From Lactococcus allomyrinae (lineage in GTDB: Bacteria; Bacillota; Bacilli; Lactobacillales; Streptococcaceae): a stretch of 64,000 nt of DNA. This document shows positions 42,544-52,366 of this stretch, in pieces. Position numbers and translations under genes: made by a program. Below the pieces are notes generated by a model. It had not been told where the DNA came from. It made no database searches and saw only the letters and a list, made by a program, of their open reading frames with translations. Where the stretch lies: contig NZ_CP032627.1 of NCBI RefSeq assembly GCF_003627095.1, positions 2,542,001-2,606,000 of the forward strand, read 5' to 3'. How positions within the stretch are numbered: position 1 is the first letter of the stretch; each line of letters starts with the position of its first letter.

Positions 42544-44889
42544 ATGCAAAAGAACCCCTACGCGCGTTTGAGAAATGTGCTGTTTATCACATTGGTGATA
42601 ACATTCTCAATCCTCATTGCTGGTGGTCTTTCAATTTTCAAAAATGAAGCACCCCGTCCTTCTCAAATTGTAAACGAGCAGGGCAAAACTTTAGCAACCA
42701 AAACGCAACTTATCTCAGGGCAAGCGACTTATGAGCGCTATGGGCTTGGTGACTATGGTTCATATCTTGGAGATGGCGCTTATCTTGGCCCTGACTACAG
42801 CTCAGAAGCGTTACATATTTACATTCAAGGAATGTATAAATATAAAGCCCAAAAGTTGTTCAATAAGAACTGGTCAGACCTTTCTGATATTCAGCAAGAA
42901 GGCATCAAAGGTCAAGTAGTCAAAGAAATCAAGAAAAATCGTTACAATACCAAAACTCACCAATTGGTCTTGACCGATGCACAAGCTGCAGGTTTCAAAT
43001 ATGAAGAACAATATTATCACAAAATGTTTATCAACAATCCTTCAGAAGCAGGCTTGCCAGAAAACTTGATTAAAGCACATAATACAGGGGCTTATCAAGC
43101 CAAAGGAAATCAAGTGGATTACCTCGCTGATTTCTTCTTCTGGGGTGCATGGTTATCTTCAACCGAGCGACCCGAAGGAGGCTCAACCTATACCAATAAT
43201 TTCCCATATGACCTTGAAGCAGGGAATAATGTTTCGATGACGGCAATCACTTGGTCAGCGATTTCGGTAGCCATCCTTGTCGCGGGTCTTGGTATCATCA
43301 TCTGGTACGAACGTCGCTACAATCTCGAGATGGCAGACCGTTATGCTGAGGGAGATTTGCCCATCATTGATGCAGATAAAGCAATCACAAGTTCACAACG
43401 TAAAGTTGCCAAATACCTTGTGATTGTCGTTCTCCTTTTCCTTGTTCAAATCATGCTTGGAGAATTAATGAGTCACTTCTACGCCGAAAATTCTTTCTTT
43501 GGTTGGAACATCCAAAATATCTTCCCATTTCCAATTGATTTGACATGGCATTTGCAACTCGTTATTTTCTGGGTAGCCACCTCTTGGCTAGCCACAGGAA
43601 TTTACGTTGTTCCTCGTGTCCTTGGACGTGAACCTAAACGTCAAGGATTGCTCGTTGACTTATTATTTTGGGCATTAATTATTGTCGTCGCAGGTTCAAT
43701 GCTTGGCGAATGGGCAGGGACAATGGGCTGGATGGGCAAAGTTTGGTGGCTCTTCGGACAATATGGCTGGAAATATATCGAACTAGGTAAATTCTGGCAA
43801 GTCCTCTTCATCATCGGAATGGTACTCTGGGCCGTCATCCTTGGTCGTGGATTTGTCCCCGCCATTCGTAAAAAAGCAAAAACGAGTTATCTTTTTGATA
43901 GAAAGCACTTAGCCACCATGCTTTTTGTCGGTGCGCTTGCTATTCCATCATTCTACGTGGCATCGCTCTTCATCATGCCCGACTCACACGTTACTTTCGC
44001 CGACTACTGGCGCTGGTGGATTGTCCATCTCTGGGTTGAGGGTGTCTTTGAAGTCTTCGCCGTCCTCCTCATTGGTTGGCTCATGGTTGATATGCGTTTG
44101 ACGACCATCAAATCTACGATTCGTGCGCTCTATTTCCAAATGATTTTGCTCCTCGGCTCTGGTGTTGTTGGGATTGGGCACCATTACTACTGGATGGGCG
44201 ATAACTCCATCTGGCTGGCGCTCGGCTCTTCATTTTCCGCCCTCGAAGTTGTCCCACTCTGTCTCTTGGTTTGGGAAGCTTATACGCACTATAAGGTTTA
44301 CAAAGATTCAGGGGTAGAGTTCCCTTATAAAGGAACATTCATTTTCCTTGCAGCCACAGGATTGTGGAATGCTTTCGGTGCTGGTGCGCTTGGGTTCTTG
44401 ATTAACTTGCCAGCAATTAGTTATTTTGAACATGGAACAACATGGACATCAGCTCATGCTCATGGCTCAATGGCTGGGGTTTACGGAATGTTCTCCATTG
44501 CAATCCTACTTTATACAATGCGTTCAGTATCTAAGAAAGAATATTGGACACCAAAACGAGAAAAAATGGTGGTCTGGTCCGCTTGGTTGACAAATATGGG
44601 ACTTCTTGGGATGCTAGTGATTACTCTACTTCCAGTAGGATATATGCAGTTGACAGATGCAGTTGAACACGGTTATTGGCACGCTCGCTTAACAAGTTTT
44701 TACCATAGCCCACTTGTTTCAGGATTGTTATGGGCACGAATGCTTCCAGACCTTGTGTTTACAGCAGGAGTTATTGTTTTGATTATCATTGTTGTTGGAG
44801 CTTTCTTCAATCTGAAACCAGCAGAAAACGAACAACATGAAAAAGAATCAAAGATTGTACTGGATGAACTTGCAGCAGAAAATACGTAA
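42544..44889 (+). CDS. norB: Quinol-dependent nitric oxide reductase
   Basis: 781-aa qNOR, a membrane haem-copper-family enzyme that reduces two NO to N2O using quinol electrons. The N-terminal ~250 residues form the qNOR-specific extracytoplasmic domain without a CxxCH haem site (TYERYGLGDYGSYLGDGAYL). The core with about 13 helices carries the metal-binding His: HLWVEGVFEVF, HHYYWMG and HAHGSMAGVYG. AAAGGAG precedes the ATG. Lactococci do not denitrify, so NO detoxification is the likely role; activity needs quinone and haem, which lactococci take up rather than synthesise fully. No nor accessory gene is nearby. Confidence 0.92.
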   Translation: MQKNPYARLRNVLFITLVITFSILIAGGLSIFKNEAPRPSQIVNEQGKTLATKTQLISGQATYERYGLGDYGSYLGDGAYLGPDYSSEALHIYIQGMYKYKAQKLFNKNWSDLSDIQQEGIKGQVVKEIKKNRYNTKTHQLVLTDAQAAGFKYEEQYYHKMFINNPSEAGLPENLIKAHNTGAYQAKGNQVDYLADFFFWGAWLSSTERPEGGSTYTNNFPYDLEAGNNVSMTAITWSAISVAILVAGLGIIIWYERRYNLEMADRYAEGDLPIIDADKAITSSQRKVAKYLVIVVLLFLVQIMLGELMSHFYAENSFFGWNIQNIFPFPIDLTWHLQLVIFWVATSWLATGIYVVPRVLGREPKRQGLLVDLLFWALIIVVAGSMLGEWAGTMGWMGKVWWLFGQYGWKYIELGKFWQVLFIIGMVLWAVILGRGFVPAIRKKAKTSYLFDRKHLATMLFVGALAIPSFYVASLFIMPDSHVTFADYWRWWIVHLWVEGVFEVFAVLLIGWLMVDMRLTTIKSTIRALYFQMILLLGSGVVGIGHHYYWMGDNSIWLALGSSFSALEVVPLCLLVWEAYTHYKVYKDSGVEFPYKGTFIFLAATGLWNAFGAGALGFLINLPAISYFEHGTTWTSAHAHGSMAGVYGMFSIAILLYTMRSVSKKEYWTPKREKMVVWSAWLTNMGLLGMLVITLLPVGYMQLTDAVEHGYWHARLTSFYHSPLVSGLLWARMLPDLVFTAGVIVLIIIVVGAFFNLKPAENEQHEKESKIVLDELAAENT

Positions 44890-44934
44890 TTAGTATAAAT
44901 TGGTTTGTCTGCGTAGAAGCTGCTTTTATACTAA
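44890..44934. repeat. Short hairpin with MITE-like ends after norB
   Basis: TTAGTATAAA (44890-44899) pairs perfectly with TTTATACTAA (44925-44934). The ends resemble the ACTAGTATAAA/TTAGTA ends of the 140-bp element. It may also act as a weak norB terminator. Confidence 0.5.
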
Positions 44935-45087
44935 TTCGATGTCTAGATAGACATGAATCAGTATATTTAAAAATTGTTTAATATGCTGTAAAATGAGAAA
45001 AATTGACATTGTAGTTAAAGTCCAGAGCGCAATAGCCGCTTTAAAATCTTGTCAGTTCTTAAAGTAGCTAGCATAGTGATAGGAAAA

Positions 45088-45513
45088 ATGAAAAAATACT
45101 TTTTTAAAAGCTTAGTCGTATTATATATTTTAAGTTATTTATTACCTTACATGAAGCTAATAAGTGTGGAAACTTATCGCTTTCAAGCACATTTTGGATT
45201 TGAATTTGTAAAGAAAAATTGGGTCATGTATTTGATTTTAGTCCTCTTGTTCATCTTTTATTACATCATGCGTGGAAAAAATAGAATTTATAATATTTTC
45301 GTTGGCATATCTTTTACAGTGGTTAGTGTATTTACGTATAGTCAAGTTTTACATTTAGACGCTACAAATGTAGGAAATTCTTTAAATATGATGGGAAAGC
45401 TCTTACTTCCAGGATATTATATCAGCACTTTATTTGGCTTACTTATAGGTATTTTATTAATGAACGAAGCTTTAAACCTTCCAGACAATAAGAAAAAGAA
45501 ACTCGCACAATAA
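45088..45513 (+). CDS. Uncharacterised four-helix membrane protein
   Basis: 141 aa with about four membrane helices (FFKSLVVLYILSYLLPYM; WVMYLILVLLFIFYYIM; IYNIFVGISFTVVSVFTY; YYISTLFGLLIGILLM) and a Lys-rich C-terminus. I start it at ATG 45088 with ATAGGAAAA before; the frame is open from 45049 without a ribosome binding site. I do not recognise the family. It stands alone between norB and the flavin-reductase operon. Confidence 0.65.
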   Translation: MKKYFFKSLVVLYILSYLLPYMKLISVETYRFQAHFGFEFVKKNWVMYLILVLLFIFYYIMRGKNRIYNIFVGISFTVVSVFTYSQVLHLDATNVGNSLNMMGKLLLPGYYISTLFGLLIGILLMNEALNLPDNKKKKLAQ

Positions 45514-45681
45514 ATGTGGGAGTTTTTATTATGAAATGTTTTTGTAAAATAACAACTGAGTTATGTTACAGATAAAATAAGAAAAAATCGGTATTGAACC
45601 TAATAAATGTAGAGCTAAAAATACATAATGTAAACATTAAAATACTTTTAAAATCTGCTAGAAACAAATCATTTGACAAAA

Positions 45682-45732
45682 CAACATAATGTTGAATATC
45701 TTCTTGACAAAGTTAGTGAAAAGGAATACAAT
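45682..45732 (+). promoter_or_regulatory. Promoter and operator-like palindrome of the flavin operon
   Basis: TTGACA (45704-45709), 17-bp spacer, TACAAT (45727-45732). Just upstream is CAACATAATGTTG (45682-45694), a perfect inverted repeat around one base, suited to an activator or repressor. A further repeat AATGT-AA-ACATT lies at 45627-45638. Confidence 0.65.
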
Positions 45733-45766
45733 TACAATGTATTTACAAAGCGAAAGAGGAAATGGG

Positions 45767-46660
45767 ATGAAATATATCGCCATTGTCGGCACCAATGCTA
45801 GCTTTTCGTACAATCGAAAGTTACTTTGGTATATGAAAAAACACTTCAACAACCAAGCACAAATTGAAGTTGTTGAGATTACAGATGTACCACTTTTTTG
45901 TGAGGACATCGAAGAAATCCCCACCAAAGTTCTAGAAATTGCAAGAGCAATCGAGGAAGCTGATGGTGTGATTTTTTCAACACCTGAGTATGACCACTCT
46001 ATCACTGCAGGATTAAAATCGCTGATTGAATGGCTTTCATGGGGTTCACTTCATCCCTTGACGAATACACCTGTCATGATTGTTGGTGTGTCATTGGGGA
46101 ATATGGGAACTGTCTTTGCGCAAGAAAATTTGCGCCAAATTCTTAGTTCACCAGGTCTTGATGCTTTTGTTTTACCATCAAATCAGTTTTTATTAGGGCG
46201 CGCAGCAGAGTCTTTCAATAGTCGTGATGAGTTAGTAGATGAACGAACAATTGGTTGGTTGGAGCATTGCTTTTTAAACTTTGTGACTTATACAAAGACC
46301 TTGAAACCAATGCGAGCATTAGCAACGGACCGTACAGGAGCATCATCTAGTAAAAATCAAGAAGAAAAAGTACCACTCCTTGAAGAAGGAGAGGGTTGGT
46401 GGATTGAAGATACTAATCTTGGATTCCCAGTGATTTCAGATGCTGATACGGGGGCTTCAGAATATGAGGAACCTGATGAAGCGGTAAAATCAGTCTATGC
46501 ACAAATTCTCGAAGAGGGTGATGGTTGGTGGATTGAAGAAATTGGACTTCATTCGGGAGCTAAAGAAGATGGAGCAACTTCGGCATCTAAATCAACTCAT
46601 GGTAAAGTTGCAGATGCTAAAGGACAGCCTGATACTTCAACAGGTGCATCAGAACACTAA
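45767..46660 (+). CDS. NAD(P)H-dependent FMN reductase with a multi-flavinylation tail
   Basis: 297 aa. Residues 1-181 are a flavodoxin-like FMN reductase (IVGTNASFSYNRKLL, then TPEYDHSITAGLKSLIEW). Residues 182-297 form an acidic, low-complexity tail. It repeats EEGEGWWIED (206-215) as EEGDGWWIEE (249-258) and carries four motifs like the ApbE target Dxx(S/T)(G/S)A(S/T): DRTGAS (188-193, one residue short), DADTGAS (225-231), DGATSAS (268-274) and DTSTGAS (289-295). The gene for the flavin transferase ApbE overlaps its stop. I infer a cytosolic reductase carrying several covalent FMN groups. The start is ATG 45767 after GAGGA. Confidence 0.85.
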   Translation: MKYIAIVGTNASFSYNRKLLWYMKKHFNNQAQIEVVEITDVPLFCEDIEEIPTKVLEIARAIEEADGVIFSTPEYDHSITAGLKSLIEWLSWGSLHPLTNTPVMIVGVSLGNMGTVFAQENLRQILSSPGLDAFVLPSNQFLLGRAAESFNSRDELVDERTIGWLEHCFLNFVTYTKTLKPMRALATDRTGASSSKNQEEKVPLLEEGEGWWIEDTNLGFPVISDADTGASEYEEPDEAVKSVYAQILEEGDGWWIEEIGLHSGAKEDGATSASKSTHGKVADAKGQPDTSTGASEH

Positions 46661-47637
46661 TGGAAAAATTAGACAAGATTGCAACAAAGAAAATATCAAA
46701 GCGATATAGGGCATTAGGGACAGTCATTGATTTAACAATCTATGGAACAACTGATGAACAGTTGTTGGATGATGGCTTTCGTCTCATCAAATATTATGAG
46801 GATATTTTTACAGTTAACCGTGAACAATCAGAACTGATGATGGTCAATGATGCAGCGGGTATTAGCGCTGTGCAAGTTTCGGATCCAGTGTATCAGTTGA
46901 CAAAAATTGCAGTGGGAAAAAGTCAAGAGCATTTTGGTTTCAATGCAGCAATTGGTCCTTTAGTTAAATTATGGCATATTGGATTTTCGGATGCTAGACT
47001 CCCTCAGCAATCAGAGATTGATGAATATCTTAAATTAATCAGCCCCGATGAGATTATTCTTAATGATGAAGAATTTTCTATTTTTCTTCCCAAAAAAGGG
47101 ATGGAAATTGATTTGGGAGGTATTGCAAAAGGATATATCGCTGACCGAGTTCAAGACTTATGGCGAGCGCATGGGATTTCTTCTGGAATGATTAATCTCG
47201 GTGGGAATCTAATTTTGATGGGAGAAGCTCCTCATCAAAAAAATAGAAAGTGGCGCGTTGGAATTCGCAATCCACTCAATAATAATGGTATTTCTATCGC
47301 TCAAATATTAACAAGGGAGAGTTCAGTTGTGACTTCTGGTATCGCAGAGCGACATATGGAAGTAGATGGAAAATCCTACCATCATATTATTGACCCTGAA
47401 ACGGGCTATCCACACAATAATCAGATTGCAAGTGTTACAGTTTTATCAAAACGCTCAATTGATGGTGAGATTGAGACGACAAGACTGTTTTTCGCAAATC
47501 AACCGATTGAGAATTGGCTAGAGAATCATCCAGATGTCTATGGAGCAATCTTTATTAGCCGAGACAAAAAGATAAAGGTAGTCGGAATACCTCAAAGTCA
47601 AGTCTATATTGCTGATTCGAGCTTTGAATTTGAATAA
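46660..47637 (+). CDS. apbE: FAD:protein FMN transferase
   Basis: 325-aa flavin transferase that moves FMN from FAD onto Thr/Ser in target motifs. Family motifs are EIDLGGIAKGYIADRV (near 150), INLGGNLILMG and HHIIDPETGYP. There is no signal peptide or lipobox (N-terminus MEKLDKIATKKISKRYRALG), so it acts in the cytosol, unlike most ApbE proteins. That fits the cytosolic reductase whose stop codon overlaps its ATG (TAATG) and whose tail holds the target motifs. Confidence 0.93.
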   Translation: MEKLDKIATKKISKRYRALGTVIDLTIYGTTDEQLLDDGFRLIKYYEDIFTVNREQSELMMVNDAAGISAVQVSDPVYQLTKIAVGKSQEHFGFNAAIGPLVKLWHIGFSDARLPQQSEIDEYLKLISPDEIILNDEEFSIFLPKKGMEIDLGGIAKGYIADRVQDLWRAHGISSGMINLGGNLILMGEAPHQKNRKWRVGIRNPLNNNGISIAQILTRESSVVTSGIAERHMEVDGKSYHHIIDPETGYPHNNQIASVTVLSKRSIDGEIETTRLFFANQPIENWLENHPDVYGAIFISRDKKIKVVGIPQSQVYIADSSFEFE

Positions 47638-47748
47638 AAATATAAAGAAAAGATGAACAAAACTGTAATCTAGGAGTATGAGAAGCATCTGGATAATGCT
47701 CCTTACCTAGAAATAGATATGCTTATGTTTAAAACGGAGAGATAAGAA

Positions 47749-48225
47749 ATGAAAGAACGTAATTTGATAGAAGAAGATGCCAAAACTTTTTTTGAGGATG
47801 GTTTCGTGAATTTCCCCACAGGTAAGATGAATTTACACTTATTGCGCCAAGTATTAAACACTATTCCATTTGAAATTGACCTTATTGATGCCAATGATGA
47901 ATTTGTTTACTTTACTGACGGAGAAAAACGGATGCACCAACGTTTTGTTGAACAGTTAGGTAAAAATTTACTTGAACTGCATCCAGAAAAACCAGAACGC
48001 ATTCGTCCAACGGTCAAGAAAATTTTGGAAAGTTTCCATGATGGTTCAGCTGACCACTATGAACAATGGTTCCCAATGGGAGAACATACTTGCTATATTA
48101 ATTATTATGCGATTCGTGATATTGATGGAACTTATTTGGGGTGTATGGAATTTACAGGAGACATCAAACGTATTCAAGGATTCCGTGGTGTTCGCACCCC
48201 TCATAATTCTGGTAAATCAGAATAA
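47749..48225 (+). CDS. PAS-domain protein
   Basis: 158-aa soluble protein. Residues ~28-145 look like a PAS domain (LLRQVLNTIPFEIDLIDAND, then FVYFTDGEKRM and the late strand DIDGTYLGCMEFTGDI), similar to the PAS part of DUF438 proteins. There is no output domain, so it may sense redox or flavin state and act through a partner. ACGGAGAG precedes the ATG. It follows apbE by 111 bases in the same direction, probably as the third gene of the flavin operon. Confidence 0.75.
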   Translation: MKERNLIEEDAKTFFEDGFVNFPTGKMNLHLLRQVLNTIPFEIDLIDANDEFVYFTDGEKRMHQRFVEQLGKNLLELHPEKPERIRPTVKKILESFHDGSADHYEQWFPMGEHTCYINYYAIRDIDGTYLGCMEFTGDIKRIQGFRGVRTPHNSGKSE

Positions 48226-48471
48226 TTTAACAGTATAAGGGTTCTGTCAGTGCTGACAGAATCTTTTTTTCTTACTGACAAACCACAAAAATAATTCTTG
48301 TCAGTACTGATAGTTTTTGAGAATGACTTTGTCAGTGGTATTTTACAAAATTGAAGAGATTACTTCATTAGTAGGGAATTTTTTCTTCCCTACTAATATT
48401 AGTAGAATAATCTGCTAGAGTTTCCGCCTAAAAGATGGAGGAGTTTTAGCAGTCACTTGCTTGGTTAAACT

Positions 48472-48510
48472 AAAAAATACTCTCATCAGTCCTGACGAGA
48501 GTATTTTTTA

Positions 48511-48511
<1 letters not shown>
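48472..48511. terminator. Bidirectional terminator between the PAS gene and lysS
   Basis: AAAAAATACTCTC...GAGAGTATTTTTT with an inner TCAG/CTGA pair. It ends lysS on the minus strand and any transcript from the left. Confidence 0.9.
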
Positions 48512-50037
<1,526 letters not shown>

Positions 50038-50096
50038 TTACCGATTTTACAGCCAAAAATTGATAGAAATGAAGCTGTTTGAAAGCAAATAATGAA

Positions 50097-50126
50097 AAAC
50101 CAGTCAAATTTTAATGACTGATTTTT
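50097..50126. terminator. Terminator of the YeiH-family gene
   Basis: CAGTCA (50101-50106) pairs with TGACTG (50115-50120), with A- and T-runs on the two sides. Confidence 0.75.
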
Positions 50127-50132
50127 TAATTA

Positions 50133-51227
50133 TTAAATCCGCGCCCCAAGTCCCAAAGAAATACAAACCAACACCACTAAAATAATGATAATGGTACTGA
50201 ATAAACCAAGAAGTAGCGGTTTAAAGCCAAGTTTTCGTAGAGATTTGATATGAACCCCAAGACCTAGTGCAAACATTGCAGTAGTAAGAAAAAATTGTTG
50301 GAGCAACTTGATATTTGCAGCAATAGGTTTTGGAATGACATTGAGTGTTGCAATAAACATCAGGATAATAAATCCAACAACAAACAAAGGTAAAAGGGCA
50401 GGACGTTTAACTTTTGTGCCCTCTTGATAGAGTTCATGTTTATCAATAATCTCAACTTCTTTACGACGGAAAATTCCGAGTAAAAAAACAACTGGAGCAA
50501 GTAAGGCGACTCTAAAGAGTTTGACTAAGATTGCAGTAGTTAATAATGCACCACCACCAGCAATTCCAGCGGCAGCAGCAGCCTGAGCGACTTCATGAGT
50601 TGAACCTCCGATAAGAGTGGCACCATTTCCTAAACTCATACCAAGCAAATGATAAATAAGAGGACCAACACCAATCATAATTGTTCCAAACAGAACGACC
50701 AATGCGACGGCAGCAGCCACTTTTTCTTCGGTTGCCTTGACAGTACCTTGGATTCCAGCAACAGCAGCAGCGCCACAAATTGAAAATCCAGAGGCAATGA
50801 GTGTAACTAAATCCTCATCAATACCTAACAAACGTCCGAGGAAGAAAGTCGCAACAAAAGTAATGGATACGGCGCAGATATCTGTTATAATGACTCCCCA
50901 CCCTAGCCCAAGTACTGTTGACAAAGAAACTTGAAGTCCTAAAAGTGCAACTCCCCAACGCAGTAAACGCTTTGCAGCTACACCAATTCCTGGTTCGAGA
51001 GTTTCTGGAATAGATAAAAGATTGCGAGCAGCGAATCCCAATAAAATTGCCAATAAATTTGCACTGAGGGCTGGAAAATAGACACCTTCAATCATACAAG
51101 CAAGACCAATAATGGCACAAATGATTAATCCAGGCCAAATATTTCTTTTTAGAGTTTGGACAGGAGATTTTGCGGTAGGAGTTCCCAATCTTTCTATGTG
51201 AAAAGATTTCTTTATAAAATTATTCAT
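50133..51227 (-). CDS. YeiH-family putative sulfate exporter
   Basis: 364-aa integral membrane protein of the UPF0324/YeiH family (PF03601) with about ten helices. Family features are GFAARNLLSIPE, the Gly/Ala-rich ASGFSICGAAAVAGIQG and STHEVAQAAAAAGI. The function is not firmly known; members are annotated as sulfate or sulfite exporters. It is divergently transcribed from a LysR-type gene with a 77-bp shared control region, the standard pairing for this family, so the regulator very probably controls it. Confidence 0.85.
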   Translation of the reverse strand: MNNFIKKSFHIERLGTPTAKSPVQTLKRNIWPGLIICAIIGLACMIEGVYFPALSANLLAILLGFAARNLLSIPETLEPGIGVAAKRLLRWGVALLGLQVSLSTVLGLGWGVIITDICAVSITFVATFFLGRLLGIDEDLVTLIASGFSICGAAAVAGIQGTVKATEEKVAAAVALVVLFGTIMIGVGPLIYHLLGMSLGNGATLIGGSTHEVAQAAAAAGIAGGGALLTTAILVKLFRVALLAPVVFLLGIFRRKEVEIIDKHELYQEGTKVKRPALLPLFVVGFIILMFIATLNVIPKPIAANIKLLQQFFLTTAMFALGLGVHIKSLRKLGFKPLLLGLFSTIIIILVVLVCISLGLGARI

Positions 51228-51250
51228 AGAGTGATTATAGCGCGCTTGAG

Positions 51251-51274
51251 TTTATTTGTAAAATAAATTATAAT
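51251..51274. promoter_or_regulatory. Shared control region of the YeiH and LysR genes
   Basis: TTTATTT-GTA-AAATAAA (51251-51267) is an inverted repeat suited to a LysR dimer, directly followed by TATAAT (51269-51274), a -10 box for the plus-strand gene. Confidence 0.55.
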
Positions 51275-51304
51275 AATCATATTGATTAAAAAAGGTAATT
51301 AAAG

Positions 51305-52135
51305 ATGTTTTCATTATTTAAAACTTTTGTTGCAGTGTATGAGACTAAAAGCTTCACTCGTGCAGCACAACAGCTCTATTTCTCGCAGCCAACGGTTACG
51401 GTGCGAATCAAAAAACTAGAAGAAGAACTAGGTACTTCCCTTTTCTTCAGAGGAAAAAATCATGAAGTTATCCCAAGCGAAGCGGCAAACCAGCTCTACA
51501 GCAGGGTTGTAGATTTACTGGAGCAATGGTCAAAAATAGAGCGGGAGCTCCAGCAGAACACTTCTAAACGACAGTCATTTAAAGTTGCAGTATCTCATAG
51601 TGTGGCTGGCAGTGTAATGCCTCAAATTTTTCAAGAATTTATGCCAGAGATTAATCATTTAGAGATGGAAATTTCAACTTTTAATTCAGATAAAGTTTTT
51701 GATTTAGTTTCTAATCATGAGTTGCATTTGGGAATTATTGAAAAACCTTTGATGGGAGCGCGGACTAACACTTTTCCTATTTATGATGACGAGTTGGTAC
51801 TTGCAGGGAATCTTGAATCGGATTTATTTTTTATTCGTGAAAAAGGTTCTGGGGTCAACCATTATACAGAACAATTTTTGAAAGAGTGTGAGAGTATTCC
51901 GAAAAACATCGTTACAATGAACAGTAACGAGTTGATTGTTAACCATCTGAATGCTGGACTTGGTGCTTCAATCATATCAAAACGCTTTATTGATAATGAA
52001 ATTCCCTTTGTAAGACTAGGAGAGAAATATAAGCGGGTATTTTATGGTGTGACTTATCTTGATGAGCACCAACCTTCTATAAAAAAATTAACCGAGCGTA
52101 TTAGAAAACTAGGAATGAAATCAAAAGAAGATTGA
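51305..52135 (+). CDS. LysR-family transcriptional regulator
   Basis: 276 aa. The N-terminal winged HTH is clear (FKTFVAVYETKSFTRAAQQL, YFSQPTVTVRIKKLEEELG, then LFFRG), followed by a linker helix and a periplasmic-binding-like effector domain. It is divergent from the YeiH-family gene and likely regulates it, possibly in response to a sulfur compound (YeiE/CysL-like); the ligand is inferred from context only. Confidence 0.88.
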   Translation: MFSLFKTFVAVYETKSFTRAAQQLYFSQPTVTVRIKKLEEELGTSLFFRGKNHEVIPSEAANQLYSRVVDLLEQWSKIERELQQNTSKRQSFKVAVSHSVAGSVMPQIFQEFMPEINHLEMEISTFNSDKVFDLVSNHELHLGIIEKPLMGARTNTFPIYDDELVLAGNLESDLFFIREKGSGVNHYTEQFLKECESIPKNIVTMNSNELIVNHLNAGLGASIISKRFIDNEIPFVRLGEKYKRVFYGVTYLDEHQPSIKKLTERIRKLGMKSKED

Positions 52136-52202
52136 AAAAACAAAAGTTAGAAAATATACTTTGAATTTTCGATAGATAGAACATAGTTTTATTATTTTTT
52201 GG

Positions 52203-52340
52203 TATAATTGAGTTCGCATGATTATAAATGAGTAAAAAAGAGAAATTCCAGAACCTTTGCTACGCAAAGAACCTTGAAATTTCCTATTTTTCATCATTTT
52301 TTGGTAATCATGCTCACATCTCGATATAATTGAATTCGCA
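52203..52340. repeat. Hairpin-promoter element flanked by direct repeats, upstream of thiI
   Basis: The clearest copy. Direct repeats TATAATTGAGTTCGCA (52203-52218) and TATAATTGAATTCGCA (52325-52340) enclose a ~95-base imperfect inverted repeat. Its arms begin CATGATTA and end TAATCATG, with the core TGAAAAATAGGAAA on the minus strand and a tip CTTTGC-TAC-GCAAAG. The second direct repeat supplies a -10 box facing thiI. Confidence 0.8.
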
Positions 52341-52366
52341 GAAAAAATCTGAAAGAAATAGGAAAT

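Noticed and set aside
50593-50778. Cys/Trp-rich ORF on the minus strand inside the YeiH-family gene
   Set aside because: Out-of-frame shadow of a membrane-protein coding sequence; nothing supports its expression.
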